Made by a program: the position numbers and the translations under genes. Shown here one piece after another: positions 1-5,765 of a stretch of DNA of 7,646 nucleotides (position 1 is its first letter; every line of letters starts with the position of its first letter). The stretch lies in NCBI GenBank assembly GCA_003139735.1, contig PLGA01000503.1, forward strand, positions 3,930-11,575. The letters run 5' to 3'. The notes below the pieces were generated by a model. That model had not been told where the DNA came from. It did not search any database and saw only the letters and a program-made list of their open reading frames with translations. This stretch comes from Bryobacterales bacterium (GTDB lineage: Bacteria; Acidobacteriota; Terriglobia; Bryobacterales; Bryobacteraceae).

Positions 1-109
1 TTGAACGAAACAAAAAAGGACATAGTATCCCTGGTTTTGCCGTAGACCAGTTCGCGAAAGGCATATCCCACAAAGCCCGGCCCCGGGATACACCTATTCT
101 AAAACCGCT
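1..109. other. Left-edge intergenic or partial region
   Basis: This stretch lies downstream of tldE and I see no gene in it that can be supported. On the minus strand a short open frame runs off the left edge, with an ATG at 23-21 preceded at 4 bases by AGGGA. It could be the first codons of a further minus-strand gene, but only seven codons are visible. On the plus strand an open frame ends at TAG 43-45 and could equally be a gene's last 14 codons. Neither can be tested from this window. Confidence 0.3.
64..90. repeat. Inverted repeat downstream of tldE
   Basis: TATCCC at 64-69 is matched by GGGATA at 85-90 across a 15-base spacer that itself contains the GC-rich palindromic run CCCGGCCCCGGG (76-87). 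It begins about 20 bases past the tldE stop codon, so it could be a transcript-end hairpin for the tldD-tldE mRNA. No T-tract follows on the minus strand, so it is not a canonical intrinsic terminator. This is a weak call based only on symmetry and position. Confidence 0.25.
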
Positions 110-1423
110 CTATTCTCCGGCGACGGTCATGCCGTCGATGCGCATCGTGGGACAGGCAACCGAGCCGCGAAATTCGAGATCGTTGCCGATCTCAGAGATG
201 TTTCGCAGCATTTCCTTCAGGTTTCCGGCGACCGTGATCTCCTCGACGGGGTAGGTTAGCTCGCCGTTGACGATCCAAAGTCCGCCGGCGCCCCGCGAGA
301 AATCGCCGGTCACCAGATTGACCCCGAAGCCGAGAAACTCCGTCACGTAAAGGCCTTCCTTGACATCGGCGATGATTTGCCGCGGAGTTTTTGCACCAGG
401 CTCCAGAAAGAAGTTGCCGGAGCCTATGCCGGGGTTTCCGGCCAGCCCACGCGAGGCGTTGCCGGTGGTCATGAGGCCAAGTTTCTTGGCGGCGTAGGTG
501 TTCAGCAGGTACGACTTGAGCACGCCGTTCTCGACCACGACCGTGCGCCGCGTCGGCACGCCCTCGCCATCGAACGGCGGGCCGGACTGGAGCGGATGAT
601 GGGCGTCGTCGAGGATATCGATGTTCCCGCCAAAGACCTTGCGCCCGATGCGGTCGTTGAGGAAACTGCGGCCGTCGCGGATGGCGGTGGCGCTGAAATC
701 GCCGAACATCTGGCCGGCCAGGTCCAGCACGGCGGCCGGTTCCAGGATCACGGTGTAGCGGCCGGGCGGCAGCTCGCGCGGCGCCTGCGATGCCGCCGCT
801 TTGCCCGACGCCGCGGCGGCCAATTGCACCGGGTCCAGATCGCCGTGATAGCAGGCGCTGGCCTTGGCCCAGCCGGAACTGCCGGAAGCCATGGCGGTGA
901 TGGAAAACCGCGCCATGGTTTCGCGATGCCACGCCGAGAGGCCGCGCGAGTTCAGCGCCGCGAAAAACGAATCGCCCGTAGAATAAATGCCGGCGGCGGT
1001 CTGGCCTGCTCCTTCCACCCTGCGGATGGCCTCGGCTACCGCCAGCGCCCGCTCGCGCGGCGTGACCTGCGCCGTGGCTTCGAAACAGCGTTCGGCCGGC
1101 TGGCATTCCGCCGGACGGGCCAGAGGCTGCAGGTCGGGGTCGGGGGCCGTGAGCCGGGTTATCGCCACCGCTTCCGCGACCACGTTCCGAATGCCCTCCG
1201 CATCGAGGCGATTGGTGGTGGCGCGCGCCGTCCGGCCGTCCGTCACCGGGCGCACCGAAAGGTTGACGTCGCGCGCAGCCACGTTCTGGTGGATGGCATT
1301 GTTGGCGAACCGCGTGAGCGCCTCTTCGCCGCCGGCGAGGAGCACTTCGATCTCGGTCACGCCGAGGGCGCGGGCTGCGTCCACCACCTGGGAAAAGATG
1401 CGCTGGCAGGTTTCACGCTCCAT
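110..1423 (-). CDS. tldE: TldE/PmbA subunit of the TldD/E metalloprotease
   Basis: The 437-residue product matches TldE (PmbA) in length and layout. The N-terminal half (about 5-210) is the PmbA_TldD N-domain, with the usual early segment around residues 36-45 (LTRFANNAIHQN). The C-terminal half carries GPPFDGEGVPTRR (281-293), the glycine-rich NASRGLAGNPGIGSGNFFLE (322-341), and GDFSRGAGGLWIVNGE (373-388) followed by YPVEEITVAGNL. There is no HExxxH motif, as expected for TldE. In E. coli TldE pairs with the zinc subunit TldD to make a cytoplasmic protease that clips unfolded peptides, matures microcin B17 and degrades the CcdA antitoxin. The ATG overlaps the end of tldD by 11 bases and is preceded by GGGAG (1429-1433) at 5 bases, which fixes the start and suggests translational coupling. 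Family assignment is firm; the substrate here is unknown. Confidence 0.93.
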   Translation of the reverse strand: MERETCQRIFSQVVDAARALGVTEIEVLLAGGEEALTRFANNAIHQNVAARDVNLSVRPVTDGRTARATTNRLDAEGIRNVVAEAVAITRLTAPDPDLQPLARPAECQPAERCFEATAQVTPRERALAVAEAIRRVEGAGQTAAGIYSTGDSFFAALNSRGLSAWHRETMARFSITAMASGSSGWAKASACYHGDLDPVQLAAAASGKAAASQAPRELPPGRYTVILEPAAVLDLAGQMFGDFSATAIRDGRSFLNDRIGRKVFGGNIDILDDAHHPLQSGPPFDGEGVPTRRTVVVENGVLKSYLLNTYAAKKLGLMTTGNASRGLAGNPGIGSGNFFLEPGAKTPRQIIADVKEGLYVTEFLGFGVNLVTGDFSRGAGGLWIVNGELTYPVEEITVAGNLKEMLRNISEIGNDLEFRGSVACPTMRIDGMTVAGE

Positions 1424-2867
1424 AAGCGCTCCCGATGCGGATGTTGCGGAACCGCGCGGGGCTCGCGCCGTGGCCCGTGCCCATCACCTGTTCGGGCTGG
1501 CCCTTTCCGCAATTGGGGACGCCCCAGAGCGTCCAGTGCTCCGGGCCGGCGATGGCCGCGCAGCGGTTCCAGAACTCCGTGGTGATGCCGCTGTAACTGG
1601 GGTTCTTCAGCATGCGAACGCGCTTGCCATGACGGATCTCCCAACCGATTTCGCACCCGAACTGAAAGTTGTAGCGCTTGTCGTCGATGGACCAGCTCCG
1701 GTTGGTCTCCATGTAGATGCCGTGGTCCGCGCCGAAGACTTCTTCGAGCGATTGCGCGCCGGGTTCCAGGCTGACGTTGGTCATGCGGATCAGCGGCAGG
1801 CGCTCCCATCCATCGGCGCGCATGCAGCCATTGGAGCGCTTACGGCCCACGGCAGCGGCCGTCTCGCGCGATGTCATGAATCCCATGAAAATGCCGTTGC
1901 GGATGACGTCGGAACCCTGCGCCGGCACGCCCTCGTCGTCGAAAGCGAACGTTCCCAGGCCCGGGCCGTGCTCCAGGCGCGCGTCGCAGACCACGTTGAC
2001 GATGTCCGATCCGTAGCGCAGGTGCCCCAGGTGTTCCACGGTGAGGAAGCTCATGCCCGCGTAATTGGCTTCGCTGCCGAGCACGCGGTCGAGCTCGATG
2101 GGATGTCCGATGGATTCGTGAATTTGCAGGCCGAGCTGCGAGCTGTCGAGGATCAGGTCGAACTCGCCTTCGGGGCATTGATCCGCCTGGTGCAGCGCCA
2201 CGGCCTCTTCGGCCACCCGCGGAGCGTTTTCCAGAAGGCGCAGTTCCTCCACGAGTTCGTATCCCTTGAGTTGATATTGGCCGCCAAAGGAATTGGGATA
2301 GGAGCGCTTCTGAATGTCGCCATCCTTGTAGCTGAGGGCCGAGAACCCGGCGCCGCTGGCGTAGCGCGTCTGATCGATGACGCTGCCCAGGGTGGAGGCG
2401 AAAACCTGCCGGCGGCGCTCGAAAACCATGGAGGTTTCGGCCAGGCTCACGCCCGGTTGGCGGCGGATTTCCTGGTCCACGGCGAGCAGCGCGTCCAGAT
2501 TGCGGTCCACGGATATCAAGAACGGGTCGATGCGGCAGGGCGACGCCCAGGTGGCCTCGACCTTCTCCTCCGGCGCCAGCGAAACATCTCCTTTGCGCGC
2601 TTCGGCGCTGGCGTGGGCGATGCGCAGAGCCAGCGCGCCGGCGGTCTGGATGCCGGCCTTCGAGAGATCGTCCGTGGCCGCGAACCCCCAGCAGCCCGAG
2701 GCCAGGACGCGAATTCCGATTCCGGCCGATTCGGAGCTGGAGACGTGGCCCGCCCGGCCGTTCTTGGTGGTAATCTCGCGCCCGCGGATTTCCACGGCGC
2801 GCGCGTCGGCGTAAGAAACGCCGGGGCCGGTCACGGAATCAAGGGCGGCCAGGGCAAGGTCTTTCAT
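1413..2867 (-). CDS. tldD: TldD, catalytic zinc subunit of the TldD/E metalloprotease
   Basis: The 484-residue product has normal TldD length. The catalytic signature HESIGH is at residues 250-255 (HExxxH: two His as zinc ligands, Glu251 as the general base). The late cysteine that supplies the third zinc ligand in E. coli TldD is present in PNCGKGQPEQ (Cys453), followed by GTGHGASPARFRNIRIG near the C-terminus. Other family marks are FDDEGVPAQG (309-318) and the N-terminal SYADARAVEIRGRE segment (18-31). With TldE encoded directly downstream it should form the heteromeric cytoplasmic peptidase that accepts unfolded peptides. No RiPP precursor or modification gene is visible nearby, so a housekeeping role is likelier than antibiotic maturation. 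The ATG is not preceded by a Shine-Dalgarno. A -10-like TACTAT (minus strand, 2881-2876) sits 8 bases before it, consistent with an own promoter and a leaderless mRNA. Confidence 0.95.
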   Translation of the reverse strand: MKDLALAALDSVTGPGVSYADARAVEIRGREITTKNGRAGHVSSSESAGIGIRVLASGCWGFAATDDLSKAGIQTAGALALRIAHASAEARKGDVSLAPEEKVEATWASPCRIDPFLISVDRNLDALLAVDQEIRRQPGVSLAETSMVFERRRQVFASTLGSVIDQTRYASGAGFSALSYKDGDIQKRSYPNSFGGQYQLKGYELVEELRLLENAPRVAEEAVALHQADQCPEGEFDLILDSSQLGLQIHESIGHPIELDRVLGSEANYAGMSFLTVEHLGHLRYGSDIVNVVCDARLEHGPGLGTFAFDDEGVPAQGSDVIRNGIFMGFMTSRETAAAVGRKRSNGCMRADGWERLPLIRMTNVSLEPGAQSLEEVFGADHGIYMETNRSWSIDDKRYNFQFGCEIGWEIRHGKRVRMLKNPSYSGITTEFWNRCAAIAGPEHWTLWGVPNCGKGQPEQVMGTGHGASPARFRNIRIGSAYGA

Positions 2868-2875
2868 CTAGGACC

Positions 2876-2881
2876 ATAGTA
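2876..2881 (-). promoter_or_regulatory. Candidate -10 element of tldD
   Basis: TACTAT on the minus strand matches TATAAT at four of six bases and fits TANNNT. It ends 8 bases before the tldD ATG. Transcription would then start at or just before the start codon, in line with the missing Shine-Dalgarno. No convincing -35 is found at 16-18 bases, so confidence is low. Confidence 0.3.
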
Positions 2882-2906
2882 ACGTGGACTGGCCTTTTAG
2901 GCTGAC

Positions 2907-2928
2907 ACGCCGGTGTCCTTGCCGGCGT
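2907..2928 (-). terminator. Hairpin between the DUF3738 gene and tldD
   Basis: ACGCCGG (2907-2913) pairs with CCGGCGT (2922-2928) as a perfect 7-bp GC-rich stem with an 8-base loop. It starts about 9 bases past the DUF3738 stop codon. On the minus strand it is followed by a second small stem (GCCT-AAA-AGGC, 2902-2892) and not by a T-tract. It may end or stabilise the DUF3738 mRNA, but it is not a textbook intrinsic terminator. Confidence 0.4.
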
Positions 2929-2937
2929 TTCTCCATG

Positions 2938-3660
2938 TTAGTTCTCAGTGGGCGTCTTGTTAATGCGGTCGACTACAAGCCTGTCGATTTGGCCCCGACC
3001 TGGTTTCAGTTTGAGGCCCAACTGCTCCTGGAGCGCGGAGAAGATGTCGGGGTCGGCATCCGGATCCTTCGCCCACCACAGCTTCACATAGAACTTTCCG
3101 GTAGTTCCGGTCTGGTCGATGATTGCCCGCCCGACGTAGTTGGTGAGAATTGCGCCGAACTCCTCCATGGACGCCTCCCCACCCATACTCCGGTACGGGC
3201 CGGGCGGCGGCGCAGGGTAGGACCGCGGATCGCCCGCCGGCAACACTTTCCACCTGCCGCTGGCCGGGACCAGGAAATATACCGGACCCTCCTTGGTCTC
3301 GTGGTGGGCCTGCAGGCCGAACCGCTGCGCCAGCAGCGACTGCGTCATGAGGCGCAACTGGCTGTCGGAAGCGTCGCGTGTTGCTTTCGCAACGATATCG
3401 CACCGAGACGAGTCCAGCCACGAGGGTCCAGAGACCATCTCGTCAGGGAGGCGGTATGCGAAACCAATCAAGTGTCTCAAGGGCATATCACTCGCCAACA
3501 GTTTCCCGTCCGCGGGAATCAAAACCCCTATGTGGCTGCCCGACAGACTCGGCTTGACCGAGGCCACCTCAAACGAAGGTACCGAATCGGCGGGTTGCGC
3601 CGCCCCGGACGCCGCAAATGCAAGGAGGCTCGCAACGACCCGAAGTGGCGTCCACCTCAT
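2938..3660 (-). CDS. Exported DUF3738 / TIGR03435 family protein
   Basis: The 240-residue product starts with a Sec-type signal peptide: MRWTPLR, then a hydrophobic core to about residue 19 and a likely cut after GAA-Q near 21-22. The mature part follows the TIGR03435 (DUF3738) pattern from end to end: FEVASVKPS (30-38), PLRHLIGFAYRLP (60-72), GPSWLDSSRCDIVAKA (78-93), LLAQRFGLQAHHETKEGPVY (109-128), IIDQTGTTGKFYVKL (180-194), FSALQEQLGLKLKP (207-220), and the characteristic terminal TPTEN. The family is abundant in soil Acidobacteriota, often as many paralogues and sometimes fused to BlaR1-like M56 peptidase domains; its biochemical role is unknown. This copy is stand-alone. It lies between a terminator and a hairpin, so it is probably monocistronic. 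No Shine-Dalgarno precedes the ATG, and the predicted transcription start falls on or next to the start codon. Confidence 0.9.
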   Translation of the reverse strand: MRWTPLRVVASLLAFAASGAAQPADSVPSFEVASVKPSLSGSHIGVLIPADGKLLASDMPLRHLIGFAYRLPDEMVSGPSWLDSSRCDIVAKATRDASDSQLRLMTQSLLAQRFGLQAHHETKEGPVYFLVPASGRWKVLPAGDPRSYPAPPPGPYRSMGGEASMEEFGAILTNYVGRAIIDQTGTTGKFYVKLWWAKDPDADPDIFSALQEQLGLKLKPGRGQIDRLVVDRINKTPTEN

Positions 3661-3666
3661 ACGGTA

Positions 3667-3695
3667 AATTTAGTACTATTTCTTTAATATTTCAA
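3667..3695 (-). promoter_or_regulatory. Predicted promoter of the DUF3738 gene
   Basis: On the minus strand TTGAAA (3695-3690, -35, five of six matches to TTGACA) is followed by exactly 17 bases and then TAAATT (3672-3667, -10, four of six matches). The -10 ends 6 bases before the ATG, so the predicted start site is at about 3660-3661, essentially the A of the start codon. That explains the lack of a Shine-Dalgarno. The -35 lies directly behind the T-tract of the thrC terminator. Confidence 0.6.
3668..3680 (-). promoter_or_regulatory. Operator-like site over the DUF3738 promoter
   Basis: TAGTACTA (3671-3678) is a perfect 8-base palindrome that overlaps the predicted -10 and the end of the spacer. 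On the minus strand the wider site reads AATAGTACTAAAT and matches 11 of 13 bases of a second copy at 5121-5109. Its position would suit a dimeric repressor. BlaI/MecI-type repressors bind sites built from TACTA/TAGTA half-sites, which makes that family a guess worth testing, but no regulator gene is present here. Confidence 0.35.
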
Positions 3696-3696
3696 G

Positions 3697-3721
3697 AAAA
3701 AACGTCCGCGGTTCGCGGTCG
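3697..3721 (-). terminator. Intrinsic terminator of thrC
   Basis: Read on the minus strand, the stem is formed by 3721-3714 and 3710-3703 with a 3-base loop (3713-3711). It has five uninterrupted GC pairs (CCGCG/CGCGG), one T-T mismatch in DNA terms, then two further GC pairs. Six T residues (A6 on the plus strand, 3702-3697) follow directly. It lies 25 bases past the thrC stop codon and separates thrC from the DUF3738 transcription unit. Confidence 0.75.
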
Positions 3722-3745
3722 GCTCTTCCTGAGGGGCTTAGCCCG

Positions 3746-4969
3746 TTACCGTGGCGTGATCAATCCGCCGAGTTTGTCCTGTTCGCCGGAGGCGGTTCGC
3801 GGAAAACGCGTGGAGTAGGCTTCCGGGTATTTCAGCCCAGACCCGGTATTGTAGAGCACGATGCGGTCGGCGCGGCCCAGGAAGCCGGAGACCAGCAGTT
3901 TTTCGAGCGCGGCCACGCAGGCGGCGCCTTCCGGGGCGGCGTAGATTCCCTCCTCGGATGCCAGCGCGGCGCCTGCGTCCATGATTTCCTGGTCGCTCAC
4001 CGCCAACGCTACGCCGTGGCTGGCGCGCACGGCCTGGAGCACCAGAAAATCGCCCAGCGGCTTGGGAACGCGCAGGCCCGCGGCCAGGGTGTGGGCGTCC
4101 TCCCAGAAGCGGCTGCGCGGCTCGTTCTCCTGGAACGCGCGCACCACCGGCTGACAGCCCTCGGCCTGCACCGCGATCATGCGGGGACGCCGCGAGCCGA
4201 TCCAACCCAGCTTTTCCATTTCGTCGAAGGCCTTCCACATGCCGATCATGCCGACGCCGCCGCCGGTGGGATAGAAAATGGCGTCCGGCAGTTCCCAATC
4301 CATCTGTTCGGCCACTTCATAGCCCATGGTCTTCTTGCCTTCGATGCGGTAGGGTTCCTTGAGCGTTCCGAGGTCGAACCAGCCTTCCTTCGCGCAGAGT
4401 TCGGCGGAAAGGCGGCCGCAATCGCTGATCAGGCCATCCACCAGGGTGACGTCCGCGCCATAGGCCTTGCACTCCAGATAATTGGCCTGGGGCACGTCGC
4501 GCGGCATGAAGATGCGCGTGGCGATGCCCGCCGCCGCCGCGTAAGCCGCCAGGGCGCTGGCCGCATTGCCGGCCGAGGGGATGGCCACCCTGCGGATGCC
4601 CAATTCCACGCACATCGAAATGGCGCACGCCAGGCCGCGCGCCTTGAAGGAACCGGTCGGGTTGAGGCCTTCGTCCTTTACCCACAGGGAATCGGCGCCG
4701 AGACGGGCCCCCAGGCGGCGCGTACGGAGGAGCGGTGTCCAGCCCTCGCCGAGCGATACGACGGATTCCGCCTCGGGCGGCAGAACCGGCGCATAACGCC
4801 ACATGCTGGCGGGGCCCTGGCCGACTTCCCGTCTTCTCCAGCGATGGCGGATGGTATCCAGGTCGTAGCGCACCAGCAGCGGGCCGCCGCAATCGCAGAG
4901 GTTGGCAATCCGGGCCGCCTCCAGCCTTTGGTTACACAGACTGCACTCCAGGTGCGTGGCTTTGGACAT
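3746..4969 (-). CDS. thrC: Threonine synthase (PLP-dependent)
   Basis: This 407-residue enzyme converts O-phospho-L-homoserine to L-threonine, the last step of threonine synthesis, in the cytoplasm. It opens with a small zinc-ribbon-like segment (Cys9, Cys12, Cys25, Cys27), common in this branch of threonine synthases; the second pair is CxC and not CxxC. The fold-type II PLP core then follows: GEGWTPL (74-80), NPTGSFKARG (103-112) with Lys109 as the Schiff-base lysine, PSAGNAASA (131-139), the phosphate-binding PTGGGVG (234-240), and YNTGSGLKYPE (373-383). The ATG is the only start that keeps the first zinc-ribbon cysteine pair. It has no Shine-Dalgarno, but a TAGACT hexamer lies 9 bases upstream. 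No other threonine-pathway gene is adjacent. Threonine dehydratase or another family-II lyase is a less likely alternative, because the zinc ribbon plus NPTGSFKARG points to ThrC. Confidence 0.9.
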   Translation of the reverse strand: MSKATHLECSLCNQRLEAARIANLCDCGGPLLVRYDLDTIRHRWRRREVGQGPASMWRYAPVLPPEAESVVSLGEGWTPLLRTRRLGARLGADSLWVKDEGLNPTGSFKARGLACAISMCVELGIRRVAIPSAGNAASALAAYAAAAGIATRIFMPRDVPQANYLECKAYGADVTLVDGLISDCGRLSAELCAKEGWFDLGTLKEPYRIEGKKTMGYEVAEQMDWELPDAIFYPTGGGVGMIGMWKAFDEMEKLGWIGSRRPRMIAVQAEGCQPVVRAFQENEPRSRFWEDAHTLAAGLRVPKPLGDFLVLQAVRASHGVALAVSDQEIMDAGAALASEEGIYAAPEGAACVAALEKLLVSGFLGRADRIVLYNTGSGLKYPEAYSTRFPRTASGEQDKLGGLITPR

Positions 4970-5106
4970 AAAGAAGAGAGTCTAACATTGGGCGCGGCGC
5001 GGTAATGCAGGTTCGGCGCAACGCTCCGGGAACCGCTCCATAACTGTCGCGGCTCGGAACGGAGGCGAAGCGGCATCCCGATACGCGATCGAATTTCTGA
5101 AACAAT

Positions 5107-5121
5107 GTACTTAGTACGATT
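5107..5121. promoter_or_regulatory. Operator-like inverted repeat GTAC-TTA-GTAC
   Basis: GTAC (5107-5110) is repeated around TTA to give an 11-base inverted repeat GTACTTAGTAC. On the minus strand 5121-5109 reads AATCGTACTAAGT, matching the site over the DUF3738 promoter at 11 of 13 positions. It overlaps TACGAT, the best -10-like hexamer for the sigma operon. A shared regulator is inferred from the sequence similarity alone. Confidence 0.35.
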
Positions 5122-5127
5122 GCAGGG

Positions 5128-5146
5128 GGGTGGACATGCCCCACCC
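5128..5146. other. GC-rich hairpin in the sigma operon leader
   Basis: GGGTGG (5128-5133) can pair with CCACCC (5141-5146) across a 7-base loop. Five T residues occur at 5157-5161, ten bases past the stem, which is too far for a standard terminator. It could fold in the 5' untranslated RNA of the sigma operon if transcription starts upstream. Function unknown. Confidence 0.3.
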
Positions 5147-5184
5147 GGCGGTCGTCTTTTTGGCGGTGAGCCGCGTCTAGGAAC

Positions 5185-5190
5185 AAGGAG
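5185..5190 (+). promoter_or_regulatory. Shine-Dalgarno deciding the TTG start of the sigma gene
   Basis: AAGGAG lies 8 bases before TTG 5199. An in-frame stop (TAG 5178-5180) excludes a longer protein. The alternative GTG at 5214 would leave a spacing of 23 bases, so TTG is preferred. Confidence 0.75.
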
Positions 5191-5198
5191 CCAGAGTT

Positions 5199-5765
5199 TT
5201 GATTTTTCGGGCGGTGGAAGATACCGACCTGATCCGGCAGGCCGCGCGGGGCGGTGTGGAGGCGTATAACCTCCTCGTGTCCCGTTGGGAGAAGCGCGTC
5301 TACAACTACCTGCTGCGGATTGTCGGGAACCGCGAGGACGCTCTGGACTTGGCGCAGGACGTGTTTTTGAAAGCCTATCAGAACCTTCGCAAACTGGACG
5401 ACCCGCAGCGGTTTGCCCCTTGGTTATACCGCATCGCCCACAACGAGGCGTATTCCATGTTTCGCAAGCGAAAGCCCGAAAGCGACGTGGAAGGGTTGGA
5501 GCCGGAAGGCACGGGGGCGGGAATCACGGTAGGCGGAAGCTCGGTATTTCCCATCGAATTGAGCTTGGCCGTCGCCAGCGCGCTCAGCCGGCTCTCCGCG
5601 GATCAGCGCGAGGCGGTGGTGCTCAAGATCTATCAGGGCTTCAAATTCGAGGAAATGGCCGAGATCCTTTCCTGCCCGGTTTCCACCGTCAAGTCCCGTC
5701 TTTACACTGCCATCGAACTGCTCAAAGCCGAGTTGGCTCCCATAGGAACACGAGGCGTATCATGA
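5199..5765 (+). CDS. ECF-type RNA polymerase sigma factor
   Basis: This 188-residue protein is a two-domain extracytoplasmic-function sigma factor that would direct RNA polymerase to a small stress or envelope regulon. Region 2 spans about residues 8-90, with the core-binding and -10-reading helices in DALDLAQDVFLKAYQNLRKL (47-66) and FAPWLYRIAHNEAYSMFRKR (72-91). A variable glycine- and acid-rich linker follows (94-117). Region 4 spans about 124-178, with the helix-turn-helix FEEMAEILSCPVSTVKSRLY (150-169) that contacts the -35. Length and order are typical. The start is the rare codon TTG, which should lower translation, but the Shine-Dalgarno is strong. The stop codon overlaps the anti-sigma start by 4 bases (ATGA), the usual arrangement for a sigma/anti-sigma pair. 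I do not assign it to a named ECF group. Confidence 0.93.
   Translation: MIFRAVEDTDLIRQAARGGVEAYNLLVSRWEKRVYNYLLRIVGNREDALDLAQDVFLKAYQNLRKLDDPQRFAPWLYRIAHNEAYSMFRKRKPESDVEGLEPEGTGAGITVGGSSVFPIELSLAVASALSRLSADQREAVVLKIYQGFKFEEMAEILSCPVSTVKSRLYTAIELLKAELAPIGTRGVS

Larger units (their letters stand above)
4970..5198. promoter_or_regulatory. Divergent control region, thrC / ECF sigma operon
   Basis: These 229 bases separate two divergently read units and must hold both promoters. For thrC, the minus-strand hexamer TAGACT (4984-4979) lies 9 bases before the ATG and resembles a -10; no good -35 is seen. For the sigma operon I find no confident promoter. GGAAC (5056-5060) resembles an ECF-type -35, but no clear partner follows at the right distance. 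TACGAT (5115-5120) resembles a housekeeping -10, also without a good -35. The region contains an inverted repeat (5107-5117), a hairpin (5128-5146) and the Shine-Dalgarno of the sigma gene. No small open frame in it looks like a gene. Confidence 0.55.

Noticed and set aside
1..23. Start of a further minus-strand gene at the left edge
   Set aside because: An ATG with a weak AGGGA is present, but seven codons are too few to support a call.
377..1585. Plus-strand open frame of about 400 codons opposite tldE
   Set aside because: Shadow of the tldE coding frame; arginine-rich, with no recognisable motifs.
987..2879. Long plus-strand open frame (about 630 codons) opposite tldD and tldE
   Set aside because: It spans two well-conserved minus-strand genes, shows the Ala/Arg/Gly/His-rich composition typical of antisense frames in GC-rich DNA, and has no family resemblance.
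2884..3687. Plus-strand open frame of about 267 codons opposite the DUF3738 gene
   Set aside because: The minus strand matches the TIGR03435 pattern from FEVASVKP to PTEN over its full length; the plus frame has no support.
4016..5005. Plus-strand open frame of about 330 codons opposite thrC
   Set aside because: Antisense to a clearly conserved enzyme; composition is His/Ala/Gly-rich and no domain is visible.
5010..5034. Inverted repeat GGTTC ... GAACC upstream of the sigma operon
   Set aside because: Only five paired bases across a 15-base spacer, with no promoter element in register; not better than chance in this composition.
5056..5082. Possible ECF-type autoregulatory promoter (GGAAC with a downstream CGAT)
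   Set aside because: The -35-like GGAAC is good, but the partner is weak and the spacer is 18 bases. Autoregulation is common for ECF pairs, yet this site is not convincing by itself.
5285..5761. Upstream extension of the anti-sigma reading frame into the sigma gene
   Set aside because: The frame is open, but the extension is arginine/glycine-rich and not family-like. The ATG at 5762 has a Shine-Dalgarno, the ATGA overlap and the correct domain start.
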